The position numbers were made by a program, and so were the translations under genes. The notes beneath the pieces were generated by a model. It saw nothing but the letters and a program-made list of their open reading frames with translations, did no database searches and had not been told where the DNA came from. Positions 12,957-25,092 of a DNA stretch of 64,000 nucleotides are shown here, one piece after another (position 1 is the first letter of the stretch; each line of letters opens with the position of its first letter). This DNA comes from Eudorina sp. 2006-703-Eu-15 (taxonomy: Eukaryota; Chlorophyta; Chlorophyceae; Chlamydomonadales; Volvocaceae), in assembly GCA_003117195.1 (NCBI GenBank), contig BDSI01000041.1, forward strand, positions 62,001-126,000. Reading direction: 5' to 3'.

Positions 12957-13534
12957 TGTTACTTGTACTTATTGAATTATGTACAGTGTTGGATTAGTTA
13001 CGGTGCGAGTCAATAGCACGGGCGCGGTCCACGAAGTTCTAAAAGGGAAACAGTTGCGGGTATTTCACTCTTTCTCAGGCAATCGAAGTCAGTTACCTAA
13101 ACAAACTGTCTGAATACTCACTGAATGTAGAAGGTGAGCAAATGACTTGGAGTATTGCGTACGACATTTTGCACTGAATTCTTGCAACTGTAAATGCGCA
13201 CAAAGGAAGTCTGCCTGTCTGCGTTACGTGTGTATTAAGTATTGATGCATTAAATTGTGTAACAAAAGCCCATACATTGCAGGTCATGCTAATCAATTCT
13301 CATCGGGCGACTTTGCGTTAACTTGTATGCGAGCTGAAGGGGCAACATCTCCTAGATAGGTGTCCCCATTCACTATTTCCACCCGCACATCATACAGTAG
13401 ATTGGTCGCCTTGGGGGAACATCTAACACAGGCGGGTTTTGAACGGTGCCCGTGACCGGCTCCGGGTTTGCAAACCCGCCAGATAGCGTCTGCACCCAAA
13501 CTGTATTCGCTCTGGAACAACACGCGCTCACAAC
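12957..13534. promoter_or_regulatory. Shared divergent intergenic region of IFT88 and DNAAF6
   Basis: The start codons of IFT88 (-) and DNAAF6 (+) are 578 bp apart and point away from each other. Both encode ciliary proteins, so a common bidirectional promoter is plausible. The middle (about 13,120-13,300) is distinctly AT-richer than the flanking exons. I identify no specific transcription-factor site. Confidence 0.5.
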
Positions 13535-15681
13535 ATGGACATCGGCAGCTTTGCAGCGGAGTTCCGCGCCTTGGCGAACCTTGTGAAGGACCCAGAAGAA
13601 GCGGTACGAGAAGGGACTCGCGCGCCCGCGTTGCGCGTTCGAGTGCTGTAGTTGGCGCGGCATCTTCAAGCGGGCATACAAGCTCTCCGTGCTGTATTGA
13701 CGCGTAGGATGCTGCCCCTCCGCCGGGAAGTGTTTCCCGTCCCACGCCGGGCTCGATTGGCCCCAAAGAGCTGTTGGACGTCAAGGTGCCCGCTCCGAAG
13801 GGTAGGCATAACCCCCTGTCGCGCCGCTCTTGCCTTGCATCCAATCAACTCGTTGCTGTGCTGTGAACAGCAGATCCATTGGCATCTGGTTTCACGCTGC
13901 CAGGGTCATGCTCAGGGGGGCCTGGCTGCTACTCGATGCCTGCCATACAGCGCATTGCCTGGCATCTCCGGTTGCACCTCACGACCGTTGCAGCCTGGAA
14001 CTGGGTTGTACCCTGATTGGTCCAGGTGGTTCAGGTTTCACTGGCGGCCTTAGATGAGGCTTGACAATGGGATGTGCTCGGTTGATTGCTGCTGCTGGTT
14101 TTGTTAATTCATTGCGCAAGCTGAGCACGCCGCACACATGTCGCCACGCATTTGCCCTGTTCCCCTCACCCGACGTGCCAGTCGTGGCGTGTCCTCTAGG
14201 TTGTCAACCCGGCCTCCGACAAAACTCACGGCCTGCCCTCACACCCGCAATTCCTCGTCAGCGCGACATGACCCCAAGGAGATATGGCGGGAAGATGAGC
14301 TGGAGGACGTGGTGGAGGACGATTACGATGACGGCCGCCAGGTCCCCAGGTGAGTTGTCACTTAATGGGAAATGCCACCTCACTTGAACGCGGTGAGATG
14401 GGTATTGCCGATGAACGACGCGTGCAGTAGTGCGCTTGCACACTGCAACGGCGCTGTCCACGGCAGCGGCATGCGCGCCCAGCATGTGGCCGTGCCTCGG
14501 CCCTGTGAGGCACGCGCCGAGCGCCTGGCCGTGAGCCACCTAGTCATGGGGTAGCCTCTCAAACAGGCTAGAACTTTACGAGAACAAGTGCCAGCCGCCC
14601 TGACCGAGATACGTCCCTTATCCGCACGCAGCTGCCATCAACTTGGTGCACTCGATTGGCCCGCGGGCCTGGGAATCTCCTTACTCAATCGTGCTTATTT
14701 CCAATTCTCAAACTATTGTCCGGTTTATGTGGTGCCTATCGTTTTGCGGTTGCTGCCCTGCCCTGCCTCTCTTATGGCAGCTATGAGTTCCTGTATAAGC
14801 AGGCAGTGGACACGGCGGATAACTTCCTGGGCATGAGCGGCAAGGACCCCTCCTCCACCTCATGCGAGGACCTGGTGGTGCGAGTGGAGCTGCCGGAGGC
14901 CAGCAGTGCAACCGGTGCGCCGGGGACCCAGGAACAGCCGCTTCAAGGGGATGGGGGAGGGCCTAGGCGTGGTGCGCGACACGTCGAGTCTATCGAGGTG
15001 CAGCCGTGAGGCCTGCGTACTTGGCGTGTCCCTTGTTCGCAACTCGGCATTGGTGGCACGGATCATGTCTAAGAGAGTGACGTGGTCGTGTCCGTGTCAG
15101 TTGATAGGGCGCACGGATGGTTGGGCTCCAGATGGTTCCGCGCCTCAAACAGTGCGTCAACTGCGCCGCAAAGCACATGGCGTCGTTACTGTGTAACGGC
15201 GACATTGCCAAGCCAAGACTCTGCAATCGGGTGTGCCGGCTCCGGTGGGACCTGGAGGGGCGGTGTCTTGCCCGATCTTTTGCAGGTGCACCTAATCTGT
15301 CCCGAACCTGTACGCAGAGCTCGACTTGGATGTCAAGGATACCTACCTGAAGCTTAGCTCGCCGCACTAGTAAGTCACAAACTCCGGTCGAACGGTGTGA
15401 ACGCCGCGGATATTTCCGTGCTATCACACTCGAGTGTGCCTGCTTTTCTTGCATTTTTTTGGCGGAATCCTAGTTATTGTGTTCTCCGGCTATTCGCAAG
15501 TCACCGTGTGCTTTATCGTATTCACGCGCACTCCACCTTTCGCCCCTGTGCCCCGCCGTGCAGCAAGCTGTCAATACACTTGCCACACAAAGTGGACGGG
15601 GAGCGCGGCAAGGCCAAATGGGATTCCGCTAAGAAAGTTTTGTCGGTGACCTTGCGGATTTTGAGGGAAGATTCCTTCTAG
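13535..15681 (+). CDS. DNAAF6: Dynein axonemal assembly factor 6 (PIH1D3/TWISTER-like), 184 aa
   Basis: DNAAF6 is a cytoplasmic co-chaperone that works with HSP90/R2TP-type machinery to preassemble ciliary dynein arms. Exons: 13535-13603, 13708-13801, 14262-14349, 14781-14914, 15318-15369 and 15564-15681. Phases join exactly, giving 185 codons including TAG. The N-terminus (MDIGSFAAEFRALANLVKDP) resembles the family's short helical lead. The GSIGPKEL segment matches the family's GPGNIGP-type block. DPKEIWREDELED, YEFLYKQAVDTADNFLGMSG and the C-terminal CS-like domain (VVRVELPEASSATELDLDV, then LSIHLPHKVDGERGKAKWD) align in order with animal PIH1D3. The length (184 aa) is slightly below the human protein (about 214 aa), mainly from a shorter N-terminus. 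It is likely coexpressed with IFT88 from the shared intergenic region. Confidence 0.9.
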
Positions 15682-16138
15682 TGGACGGTTGCCTACGGTT
15701 GTAGCGGACTGGCAAGCGCGTGCCGCACTGCAAAGTGAGCCTTCACGAGGAATGGTCTTACGCAAGAGCGTCACATGTTTCGGGAAATTGTGCGGCATGT
15801 TGCTGAACCCAGAGTGTAAGTTCTTGTTGCAGCTTCATATCCTTGCATTCGCCGTCCGTCGCGATCGCAGATTACTGATATGCATTCGCTGGGACCCATT
15901 GAATGCAGCAAGTTATGACCTTTTTAGGCAATTTTAGATTTCACCGTGGAAATGACAGGTCACCATCTTGTGGTCGTACGGTCACGATACAAAGAACAAA
16001 GCGAGGTGGCACGTCAGCGGTTCTGTTCACGGCAGTGGAGTATAACTCGTCACTTTTGGCTTAAGGTCAAAACCTGTAGATTCACTAAGCTTCACTTCAG
16101 TGCTCACCACCACTTCCTGCGAAAGTTGCTTTGTCATA
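15682..16138. other. Short intergenic region
   Basis: This separates two same-strand genes. A TGTAA motif, the common algal polyadenylation signal, occurs near 15,816 and could end the DNAAF6 transcript. Nothing else is supported. Confidence 0.4.
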
Positions 16139-17199
16139 ATGGACAACTTCGCTGTGTCACGAGAGGAGGGCCTCCGCCGGTAAGTGGGATGTTGAGTTGA
16201 CGATAGTAGGGCTCAGTAAGCCTGTCTGGCTCACGCAAGACGTGGACCGAGAGTGACAGGCTTCTTATGGTGAACTTGTGTCCTCCATTTGGCTTTCGCA
16301 GGGCCCTATCTCTAGCCATCCCTGTTGGCACACAATTGGGTAGCATTGGCATTGAGTCCTTGGGTCGTGCTGCCGACGGCACCCTTAAGCTGGCGACCTG
16401 GTCCGTTACGTCCGCCGTCCGAACCGCAGGCGCTAGCGCTGCCTTTGTTAACGTAAGTTATTGCAGAGGATGGTTTTTGACCGCCTGGTCAAGTTCTTGC
16501 GGTGAGGTGTATCGACTGAATTTCTCCGGCTAATGCTTGCAGCGGAACGTACTGGCACCTCTGAGCAGCTTCGCCTTTGGTAGCAGCTCCTCTTCTCCTG
16601 GGCATGTACATTTCCGCACTCAATCCTGCCCACAGCAGCTTCTACAGAAGGGCCGTAAACACCACCCCTCGGAAGTTCGGTAAGTGCGTACATCGCCGTG
16701 CTTCTCATCGTCCGAATGGAAGTAAATCTTAAGTATGCCCTTGTTGACTAGTATGCTTGGCATAACTGCCGTCATAAGCCCTAGGAGGCCAGAAGTCACC
16801 ATTTTAGGAAGATGTTACGACTAAGTGCTGCACAGCGAAGCTGATGCCTTGCTGCAATCTGTATATGTGTATACTTGTGATTCACCACTGAATTGGTAAG
16901 GAAACCGCAGAATGGTCATTGTAACCCCCGTCCCTTTTGTAACTCGTGCCAGGTATCAGCGCGCGGCGAATAACCTTCGCAGTGGGAGCGCGAAGTGCGC
17001 CATTCGCCGACAGCAGCAGCCCGCGTCCGTATCGTCGCCGTTTGCGGCGCAGCAGGCGGAGCTCCTAGCGCACCTGGCGGCGTCCTGCGCGTTGACGCCT
17101 TCTTCGGATATGCAGGATGAGTTCTGCCTGACCAAGGATAACTCTTCAGTGGCTCAGTGGACTGTGAACACTCTGGGCCTCCAAAGCTCCATGTTGTGA
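16139..17199 (+). CDS. Hypothetical protein, 191 aa, 4 exons
   Basis: Exons are 16139-16179, 16302-16452, 16543-16679 and 16953-17199. All introns are GT-AG and phases match (2, 0, 2), giving 192 codons including TGA. The start MDNFAVSREEGLRRALSLAI follows a long upstream non-coding stretch. The second exon encodes a mildly hydrophobic Ala/Thr/Ser-rich segment (GTLKLATWSVTSAVRTAGAS). The third is Ser/His-rich and basic, and the last contains QQAELLAHLAASCALTPSSD and ends LGLQSSML. No signal peptide, clear membrane span or known domain is visible. It may be a lineage-restricted gene. Confidence rests on the clean splice structure, not homology. Confidence 0.55.
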
Positions 17200-18486
17200 G
17201 GTCATGCGGGGGAGAGGTACCCTCGGGTTGCTGCCTACAGTGGAGTCCGCAGCCCGATTCGACGAAGGGACATTTCGCCGCCTCGGGTTGGCTGTCCCCG
17301 ACTCGAATGTGCAGTGATGCTTTGTTAAGATGAGAATCTTGGCCGTGCTGAGGAATCCATATTTCGGTATTCTGTGGTCAGGAAGCATGTTCACTTGTAT
17401 TCCTTCTGTCTTGCTGTGTATGAACGTGCGTTTACGGCCACTCACATCAGGTGCGGAAAGGCGGTGGGGAGGGGCATTTCCAGAGCTTAAGCGCACCTCG
17501 GCGCATTGAAATGGAAACGCCCTGGGCCTTTCCCACACAAGTGGTTCCTGGTGATCGCACAAGTGGTTGTTGATAGAAATGCCCGCACCAGGGCATCCTA
17601 TTTTGTGCCACTGCTTATGTGCACGCTAAGCGCACTCCAGCGGGGCTTGGCTTGGACCTCGTAAGTTGCGAGTACGAGTGGGTGTACGACATGTCACCCT
17701 ATGCCTATGTCTGTGTTGCGGAGTACGAGTCACCGTGCGTGGACGAGGGCTCCGTTGATGCATGTGGTATTCTGTTCTACTTTTATCTGTGGAAACGGCG
17801 TCTGAAGGGCCTCACAGGATGACGACAATCTGTGCGTCATTCGCCCACATATATTTGCCCTGTTCCATGTTGACTCGGGAAGCGACTGGGGTGATGAATA
17901 CTCCAGCACTGAGAGATGGGTAGGATTGCTGTTCGTTGGGTGTGCTACTTGGAGCAGTGCATTGATGGTCGGTTACCAACATCCATGTGTCAATCCGCAG
18001 TTGCGGGGCACGGTGCACGAAGCCACGGTTTAGACGAAGCCACCTTGTTGTTACGCGGGTCGAAAGACGATGTGGGTCCACCGCTGCGTGAATAAATATA
18101 ATGCATGTTACCATGTATTGAGGTTGTTTGTACTCGATGACGAGGACGTGTTGCCGCGCAAGCAAGTGTTCCTGCAGGCTTTTGTTTGCGGCCTTGCAAT
18201 ATTCAACTGTGCAAGCATAGAAGCTTTCAAGGCCGCCGTCGGCCAATTTTGTAAACAGATAAAGCTGAATTAAACCGAGATCCTCGTCTTCGCTGCAGTT
18301 TCAGCCGTTTGTTGGATCGCCAATCTCACGCATCAGCTGTACAGCCAGCCGTAAACGCCCGTTCGACATTGGATTCAGGTTCTAATCGCGGCTCGAAGCC
18401 AGGGAACACACCTTACCATGTACATCCATATGTGGGCTCGTGCCAAGGGTCGAAATCGGATCCGCTTGGTTACCTAGTCCCACGGC
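17200..18486. other. Intergenic region
   Basis: No gene is recognised. Open frames are short and lack splice-consistent partners. It should hold the 3' UTR of the 191-aa gene and the promoter of the carboxypeptidase gene. Confidence 0.4.
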
Positions 18487-21400
18487 ATGTCGCGTCGAGG
18501 AGCAGCAGGACGCCGCCTGCGGGCGCTGCTCATCGCAACCGCAGTTTTGTGCGCAGTGAGCTCCGTTCTCTGCCGCACAAACTGTCCTCGCCCTGACGCT
18601 GACTGCTTCTACGCGGGTGCGTTGCCAGGTCTCAATTTGATGCGTTGGGCATCGGCGCCCGCCCTCGGGACCTCCCCGACCGCACCCTCCATAGACTAGC
18701 AGGCCATAGACTCACGGCCGCATCTAACGAATGAAGTGCAACACCCTTCCACCGGATGTGATCTCGCCCAATCGGAATAGCCTTTGCCGCCAGGGTTCAG
18801 CCGCGAAGCGGCACCAAGCCCGTTTTCAAGCCGCTGTCGGCATCGGGCCCGTCCGCCAACGCCGCATCGACTGTGGACAGCACCGGTGCCTGGCTGCCCT
18901 GGTCCTGGAGCTCCTACCACAGCCAACCGGTGATGCTGGACTTCCTGTTGCGGCTTGTCAACAGCAGCGCCGGCACGTGCCGCCTGGACTGGCTGTCCCC
19001 GACCAGGTGAGCGCGAGCGACCCACGGGTCATATCCAGCGGCGCAACACAACCCTCGACACCGCCCATGACGCCGCTGGCATTGCGCGAAGGGCGCACCG
19101 CGCGCGCAAAGTCCCGCAAAGCATAACCCGGGGGTCACGGCTGTACGGCGTCCTGTACAACAACTTGTCTTGCACTCCGGGGTGGGTGTGTTCTGGTGTG
19201 TTTCTGCTTCCCGGTCCGGGCGCGGCGGTCACCACGAGCAATCTATCCGCCGCGCCGCTGCGCCTCAAACGGGTTTCTTTCCCGCCTAGGTCTGGGTCTT
19301 GTCCTGGGACCCATCACCCTCCCTTCCTGCTGCCGTGACCCTAGCTACTGCCACTCAACCGCTCACCAGCCCGCCGTTCGTCGCCGCCGTCGCAGTGTTG
19401 AGGGCCGCCACATTGTAGCCGTGGTGGTGGGCACCGACGACGAGGGCAACAGCAACAGCTCCGCGCAGCTACCCAAGCCTCGCTTCACCGTAAGGGGCGG
19501 GGCCTCTATCGCTGGTTCCGGAGCGGGACCCGTGAGCTCCGTGCACTGCATGCTGCATGCCCACCCCCGGCGCCCCTGCCTGATGAAACAGCATCTCATC
19601 TCATCTCCTCATCTCACCTCACCTCGCCTCAATTCACCTTACCTCATCGCTCTGGCTGGTTGCGCCACTGCCTCGCCGCGCGCGCCGGCTGTACGGGCGA
19701 CTTGTGCATGGCGTCGAGCTCAGTGGATCGGCAACATGCATGGCGACGAGACAGCCAATCGGGAGCTGCTGCTGCGGCTGGCGGGGGAGATGTGCAGCGG
19801 GGAGCTAGCGGCCGGGGATGAGCGCTGGCGGCAGCTGCAGGCGACCACCGTAGTGTCCATCATACCCACCATGAACCCGGACGGGTGGGGTCTGGGGTGG
19901 CTAGCTCGCCGACGCTCGGGGTGGTAGGGTGTCTAGGGGCAGCTGGGGTAGCAGCATGCCAAGGAGACGGTGTCGAGCGTGTTTGTTTGGTATCGAACGG
20001 GTTTGCCAGGGCGGGCCGCCGTTACCGCAAGAAGCGAGTTCTACGGTAGAGGGCCGCGTACCCAGGCCGGGCCAGAGTCACCTAGGCGTGGCTGTCAGGC
20101 AGTAGGATGCATCCAAGGGCCGTGTCCCTAGTGCGGCCCCCGACCGCAGAACTCGCTGCAGCCGGCCCTGTTGGCTGCAAGCCCGCATCCGTCCGCTGCC
20201 CCGCGTTGGGCGCTCGTAATGCCCCGCCCCGCCCCGCCCCCGCCCCGCCCCGCACAGCTATGCCCTCAAGACTCGATACAATGCCCGAGGAGTGGACCTC
20301 AACCGCAACTTTTTGACGTCCGCATTTCCGTACGGTGCGACCAGGGTCCGCTTCGGGCCATTGTCCGCCAGGACCTCGTCTCTCTCCCGGGGGCGCCGCA
20401 GTCAGCAGCTGCAGCTGCAGCTGACGGCCGATTTGCGTCTATGCCGCCAGGACAGACCGGGAAGCGCGCTACCCTAGCTAGGTCTCTTTCTAGCTGCCAT
20501 GCCGTGCGGAGGGCCACTGCATGGGCTGCTTCCCACTCCAACGCTGGGTCATGCGGCAGAAATCAACCTAGCAGAAGCACGTCGAGCAAGAGCTGTCGGA
20601 CACTGCTGCTATGTCTACTACGGTAGTAGCACCTCTTAAAATTACTACTGCGAGTGTTGTTTGCCGTCGTTTCGGGGCCCTCACGCGCTCGCGGTTGCCG
20701 TCCTGGGGCTCGTGAGTCGTGACAGCAGCTCACAGCTGTTGCGCCATCACCGCGAAAGGTTGGTTTGTGCACGGCGAGAGAGCTGGAACCTTCACTGCCC
20801 ATGACAATGTATGTTCAGGGTCAGGTGCAAACATGGAGCTCGTGATGTATTTAAAACTATCGGACTGAACCTAATTGCGATGCCGCAACCGCGCCCTTCC
20901 CTCTGTTGGTGCTTCTTGGCCCCGGCCTTTCCCGCCCTTCCACCTTTCCCTCCATACTCCGGGGGCTTGCATTTCTTGCATCTTCTTTCAGCTCCTCCCC
21001 CAGCCGACCTGGCCCTGTCCAAGGACGCCCAGGGAAAACCCGAGTACCCGGCGGCCGCATCCTGGGCGACGGTGGGTACGACATGGCGCTCGTGGCACTG
21101 CCGGCGTCAAACGGCGCTGACTGCTGGGTGGCGGTATCTGGTAGTGGTGGGGACAGTGTCGGGTCGTGTATCCAGAAGGGGTAATGCAGGTGTAAGGTGT
21201 ACGGCTGCTTTGCGGGGGAAAGCATCTCGACGGCGCGGGGCAAAAGCTGCTTTTGTTTCTGAAGGCGGCGCCGCAGCGGTGCCCGTGACTAACGGTATTT
21301 TAGATCCATAGCGCGGTCACCCATCAGTTTGCCGTTGCAACGCCCCAGTGCGTACCGGTCGCGATTAAACACCCGCTAAGTACCATGGGCCTGGGCGGTT

Positions 21401-23382
21401 GGGGCGGGTTCCTCACTTAACACCCGCTGCAAGGGTCCACCAGGGATCCGCGACTGGCCCCATGCAAGATCATGTGCTCCCCCCCCGTCGCCGCGTCGTA
21501 TCCACCACCCGCTCGCTTACTGTCGGTCGGTTCTGTTCCCCACGAACTTCCTGTCGTACGCAAGGTGGGCAACTCCAGCCTGCAGCCGGAGGCGCAGGCG
21601 GTCTCATCGTATTTGTCGTACATGCCCCCGGACCTGTCCGCGAACCTGCATGGCGGCGCGCTTGTGGCCAACTACCCGCTTGACGCCTGCGACAGCCTGG
21701 TACGGCATTGTGCGGATCGTCGTACACCGTCGCATGCTCGACCGCTCCGTGCCGTCTTACCTTATCTTGCGCAAGGCACGCCACCATGCGAACCCCAAAC
21801 CCGTACGCCACCAAACCCGAGGCACTGCATTGTCGATCTTCAATCCGTTGTTCCCCGTCTTACTTTGCGCACTAACGCAAGCCTCCATAACGGTACACTG
21901 AAACACTCTTGACTTGTAACGCGGGCAGCTGTGCAAGGACCACAAAGATCTACGGTATCCCCGGCGCCCTCACCGCGCAACCCCGGTGCGACCGGCCAGG
22001 GGGTCAGCCGCTGGTGTCCCACCCGCGAGGAGCCGCTGCCCGGGCTGCTAGCGTCCGCCTACGCGGGGTCCAACCCGGGCATGGCGGCCAACAGCGCGCC
22101 GCCCTTCGCGAACGGCACCGTTCAGGGAGCCGCCTGGTACCCGGTGTTGGGCTCCCTGCAGGTGAGGACGACCGGCGGCGGGGAGGGGCCCGTACCGTAA
22201 TGCACCCGTCCGTGGGTCACGGGAAAATCCGGGACGTGCCTCCGGGGTGCTATCGCACACTGCGCGCAGCATGGCATAGATTGTCGCTCGGGGTCCCCGA
22301 CAACACGGACAAGGTCGGTTTCGGAACGTCCATCGAAGTTCTCGTGTCCGTGTCTCCCGGTGTGTGATGAGGAGGCTACGGCTGTCATCGATGATCCACG
22401 GGGTCCACTGTAGCATCATTACTAATACGGTAATCGCGTGGTGGAAGACTCGCTAGCGCGGATGCCTGCTGCGGGGCCGGCACCTGTCCGGCGCGCCACA
22501 ATACAGCACACCGCACCGCACCGCATCGCATCGCACCGCACCGCACCGCACCGCACCGCACCGCACCGCACCGCACCGCACCGCACCGCACCGCACCGCA
22601 CCGCACCGCACCGCACCGCACCGCACCGCACCGCACCGCACCGCACCGCACCGCACCGCACCGCACCGCACCGCACCGCACCGCACCGCACCGCACCGCA
22701 CCGCACCGCACCGCACCGCACCGCACTGCGTCACACAGTGACGGCCACGACGTGCTGTCCACACGACGTGCTGTCCACATCCGTGCCTGTTCCCCAATCA
22801 ATTGACGTCTTCTGTTCTCCCCGGACACCGCGCGTTTACGGTGCATGAATCTTTAAGTCCTAACATTGAAAGCCCCCATCCGGGCGGCGCGCGCCTACCC
22901 GCCAGGACTGGGTGTACCACGCCCTCCAGCGGCTGCACATCACGCTGGAGCTCCACCCCGTTAAGGACCCGCCGGCGTCCAGCCTGCCCTCACTGTGGGA
23001 CGCCAACCGAGCCGCCATGCTGCGCCTCATGGAGCTGACGCGCATGGGCCTGCGCGCCCGCGTGGTAGACGCAGCGACCCGAGGGTCACTGGCCGCCAAT
23101 GTGACCGTCGTACAGCCGCCCGGCGTGCGCGCCACCGCCGCGGACGCGGCGCGTGGCGGCTATTTTTTCAAGCCCATGGCACCGGGGATTGAGTACGAGT
23201 TTGTCGTGCAACCGTACGATCCTAAGGACACGGGGGTGAAGTACGACGCGATCAGCTTCCGCGTGTCGCTGCCGGCGGGGCCTTCGGCGGTGATGTCCGG
23301 TCAGGCATCGCTGAGCGACCTGTCCGTCGAGAGGTTGTTGATGGCGTTCCGGAGCAATGGTACGTCAGCGGTCAGGAAATAA
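18487..23382 (+). CDS. Secreted M14 metallocarboxypeptidase (carboxypeptidase D/N-like), 509 aa
   Basis: A zinc carboxypeptidase that removes C-terminal residues from peptides, probably outside the cell or in the secretory path. Exons: 18487-18616, 18781-19006, 19396-19489, 19724-19884, 20258-20334, 21004-21071, 21565-21699, 22000-22161 and 22906-23382; phases join to 510 codons. Residues 1-30 form a signal peptide (basic start, then LRALLIATAVLCAVSSVLC). Zinc ligands are seen as HGDE in GNMHGDETANRE and the His of SANLHGGALVANYP. The substrate-binding RYNARGVDLNRNF and the catalytic Glu in ITLEL are present, as is MNPDG. After the catalytic domain, about 100 residues (GLRARVVDAATRGSLAANVT onward) form a transthyretin-like domain, the hallmark of the N/E subfamily. 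So the enzyme looks active. The loop between DLNRNF and the third ligand is short. The exon at 21004-21071 and the acceptor at 22000 are the weakest junctions. The intron after 22161 contains a long microsatellite and a dispersed repeat. Confidence 0.9.
19586..19650. repeat. Imperfect CTCAT/CTCAC repeat in carboxypeptidase intron
   Basis: A run of degenerate CTCAT/CTCAC pentamers is visible in the intron between 19489 and 19724. Its pyrimidine richness may contribute to the downstream acceptor. Confidence 0.7.
22371..22430 (-). repeat. Dispersed repeat, copy 1 (short, inverted)
   Basis: On the minus strand this reads a core like ATGCTACAGTGGACC, then CGATGACAGCCG. It matches the core at 57,929-57,980. 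It lies in the last intron of the carboxypeptidase gene, next to the ACCGC microsatellite. Confidence 0.7.
22508..22726 (+). repeat. ACCGC pentanucleotide microsatellite (about 43 units)
   Basis: An almost perfect ACCGC tandem array of about 215 bp, with two ATCGC variants near its left end. It sits in the last intron of the carboxypeptidase gene (22162-22905). Because the unit length is not a multiple of three and contains no stop in any phase, all frames stay open, which creates false reading frames on both strands. Confidence 0.97.
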
Positions 23383-25092
23383 CGGCCAACGGAATGGACG
23401 AGCCTGGACGAGCCGCCGTCCCGCAGGTCGACGTGTCGGGGATGCTGATGTGTGCTGATGTGTGCATAAGGTCGAAAGAACACTGAAGTGTCCAGCCGAT
23501 GTCCTGACGCTCGGGACGTCTGCTTCACCATATGCGGCCCCAATTTCACTGAGTGTGCTTCTGAGTTACCGCAAATCATGATCCATGAACTTCAGCTTGG
23601 CGTCAATGTGTTTACGTCCCATGTTAGCAAATGCATGATTTCATGGTCATGGACCTTCGGCGCCGGCTTGACTTGACAGTGTCAAGGGGGCTTCGGCGCA
23701 TCTCCATGTGTCATATCGCCGGCAGACGGGAGTGGCGTGCGTTGCGCCTGTGGGCCCCGCAAGTGAGGCGCTTGCACACCAATACTTGCACTGGCAGCGA
23801 GTGAGCGCCGGGACCGGCGTCCCTTGGGTCGTTCGTACGGGTCGGACAGTGCAGCCCCAGGCACGCACCCATCCAGTTGGGGACGGCGGTGGTGGGGAGG
23901 AGCAATCACAATGCCAACCAACGAGACCAAGCGGGTTTTGCTCTCTCGGGTTGGACACGGATATGATGTTTGTGATATCGCACACATGTCTGGCAGTGTT
24001 GGAAGCTTGGAACGTTGCTGAGCGTGCCTCGAGGAGGGGTCGGAGAATCTACCCCACGCTGTCTCTATTGACAAAAGGGGAACCAACCCCACGCAGGGGA
24101 GGTCCTGGGGTGTTGTGCAATGTCCTCTCCGTGTCTCGGTGCGGATAACGGGTTGCAGGTAGGCCATTTGAACTGAACCCCCACGGGAAAGACGGCACCC
24201 TCGTCGGCATCTTCGCACATCACGCAAGGTTGCATAAGGAATTGGAGCTCGCTCCGAGTACGTTGGCTGGTATGCCGCAATCCACGTGTCTGGCGCCATA
24301 CACCACGGGCGCCCCGTTGGCCGACATCGGGCCTGTCTCTGACCTGTCCGAACTCGCCTTCCAAACACAACACATGCCGTACAGTCAGTCCGCCGTCCGC
24401 CCACAAGGACAGCACACGAGCGTTGTGCTCGTTCGCCTTCGTTCGCGAGGAGCCGCTTTTCCGTTATGGCGTTATGGCAGTCACTGGCTGTCCTCGACAG
24501 CCCTCGCAACACGGTCACACAACTAGCACCTCTGCCATCACCACCACCACCACCACCACCGCCGCCGCAAATATCGCAACCAACTCGAGACGATTGGGGG
24601 CTCCGTTCACTTCGGAACCCCCGCCAACAGAATGAAATAAGCACCACGCCTCGTTCTCGTTAGGACCCTCCTCACAAACTGCCAGGTATTGTAATACGTA
24701 CGGCGATGCCGAGCGGCCTGAAGCCGCCCAGCGGATGGACACAGCTCCAGCCCCCAAGGCAAATGGAATCGCTTCCCTCGAAGGTTGCTGTAAGACGAAT
24801 GCCCGCAGCAACCCCTTGCCCAGTCCTGCAACCAGCACAGCTGCATTGCCCCGCGACACCACCGGAAGAGGGCTGGCGCTACAAGCGGCGCCGACTGGTT
24901 CCGAGCTCGTCCCTCTTCGACACTCCTGCAGGGGACTGCCCTTCCCCGCAGAGGCCGAAACACAACGCGCCACCTGGCACCCTCGCACTCCCAGCGCAGC
25001 ACACTCTCCGTATGTTCCCTGACATGTGGATTTCCATTGGGTTGCGTTTCCAGTCGGTCATTGAGTTCGTGGTGCGGACCTGCACCCGCGGC
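23383..25092. other. Intergenic region between convergent genes
   Basis: This lies between the 3' ends of the carboxypeptidase (+) and the Pro-rich gene (-). It holds a short CCA microsatellite near 24,538-24,562 and no supported gene. Confidence 0.5.

Noticed and set aside
19018..19036. Fifth copy of the dispersed repeat (CGACCCACGGGTCAT)
   Set aside because: Similarity stops after about 15 bases, so chance is more likely.
22385..22848. Long open frames encoding repeated HRTAP or AVRCG peptides on both strands
   Set aside because: They are created by the ACCGC microsatellite, which has no stop in any frame, and lie in a well-supported intron.
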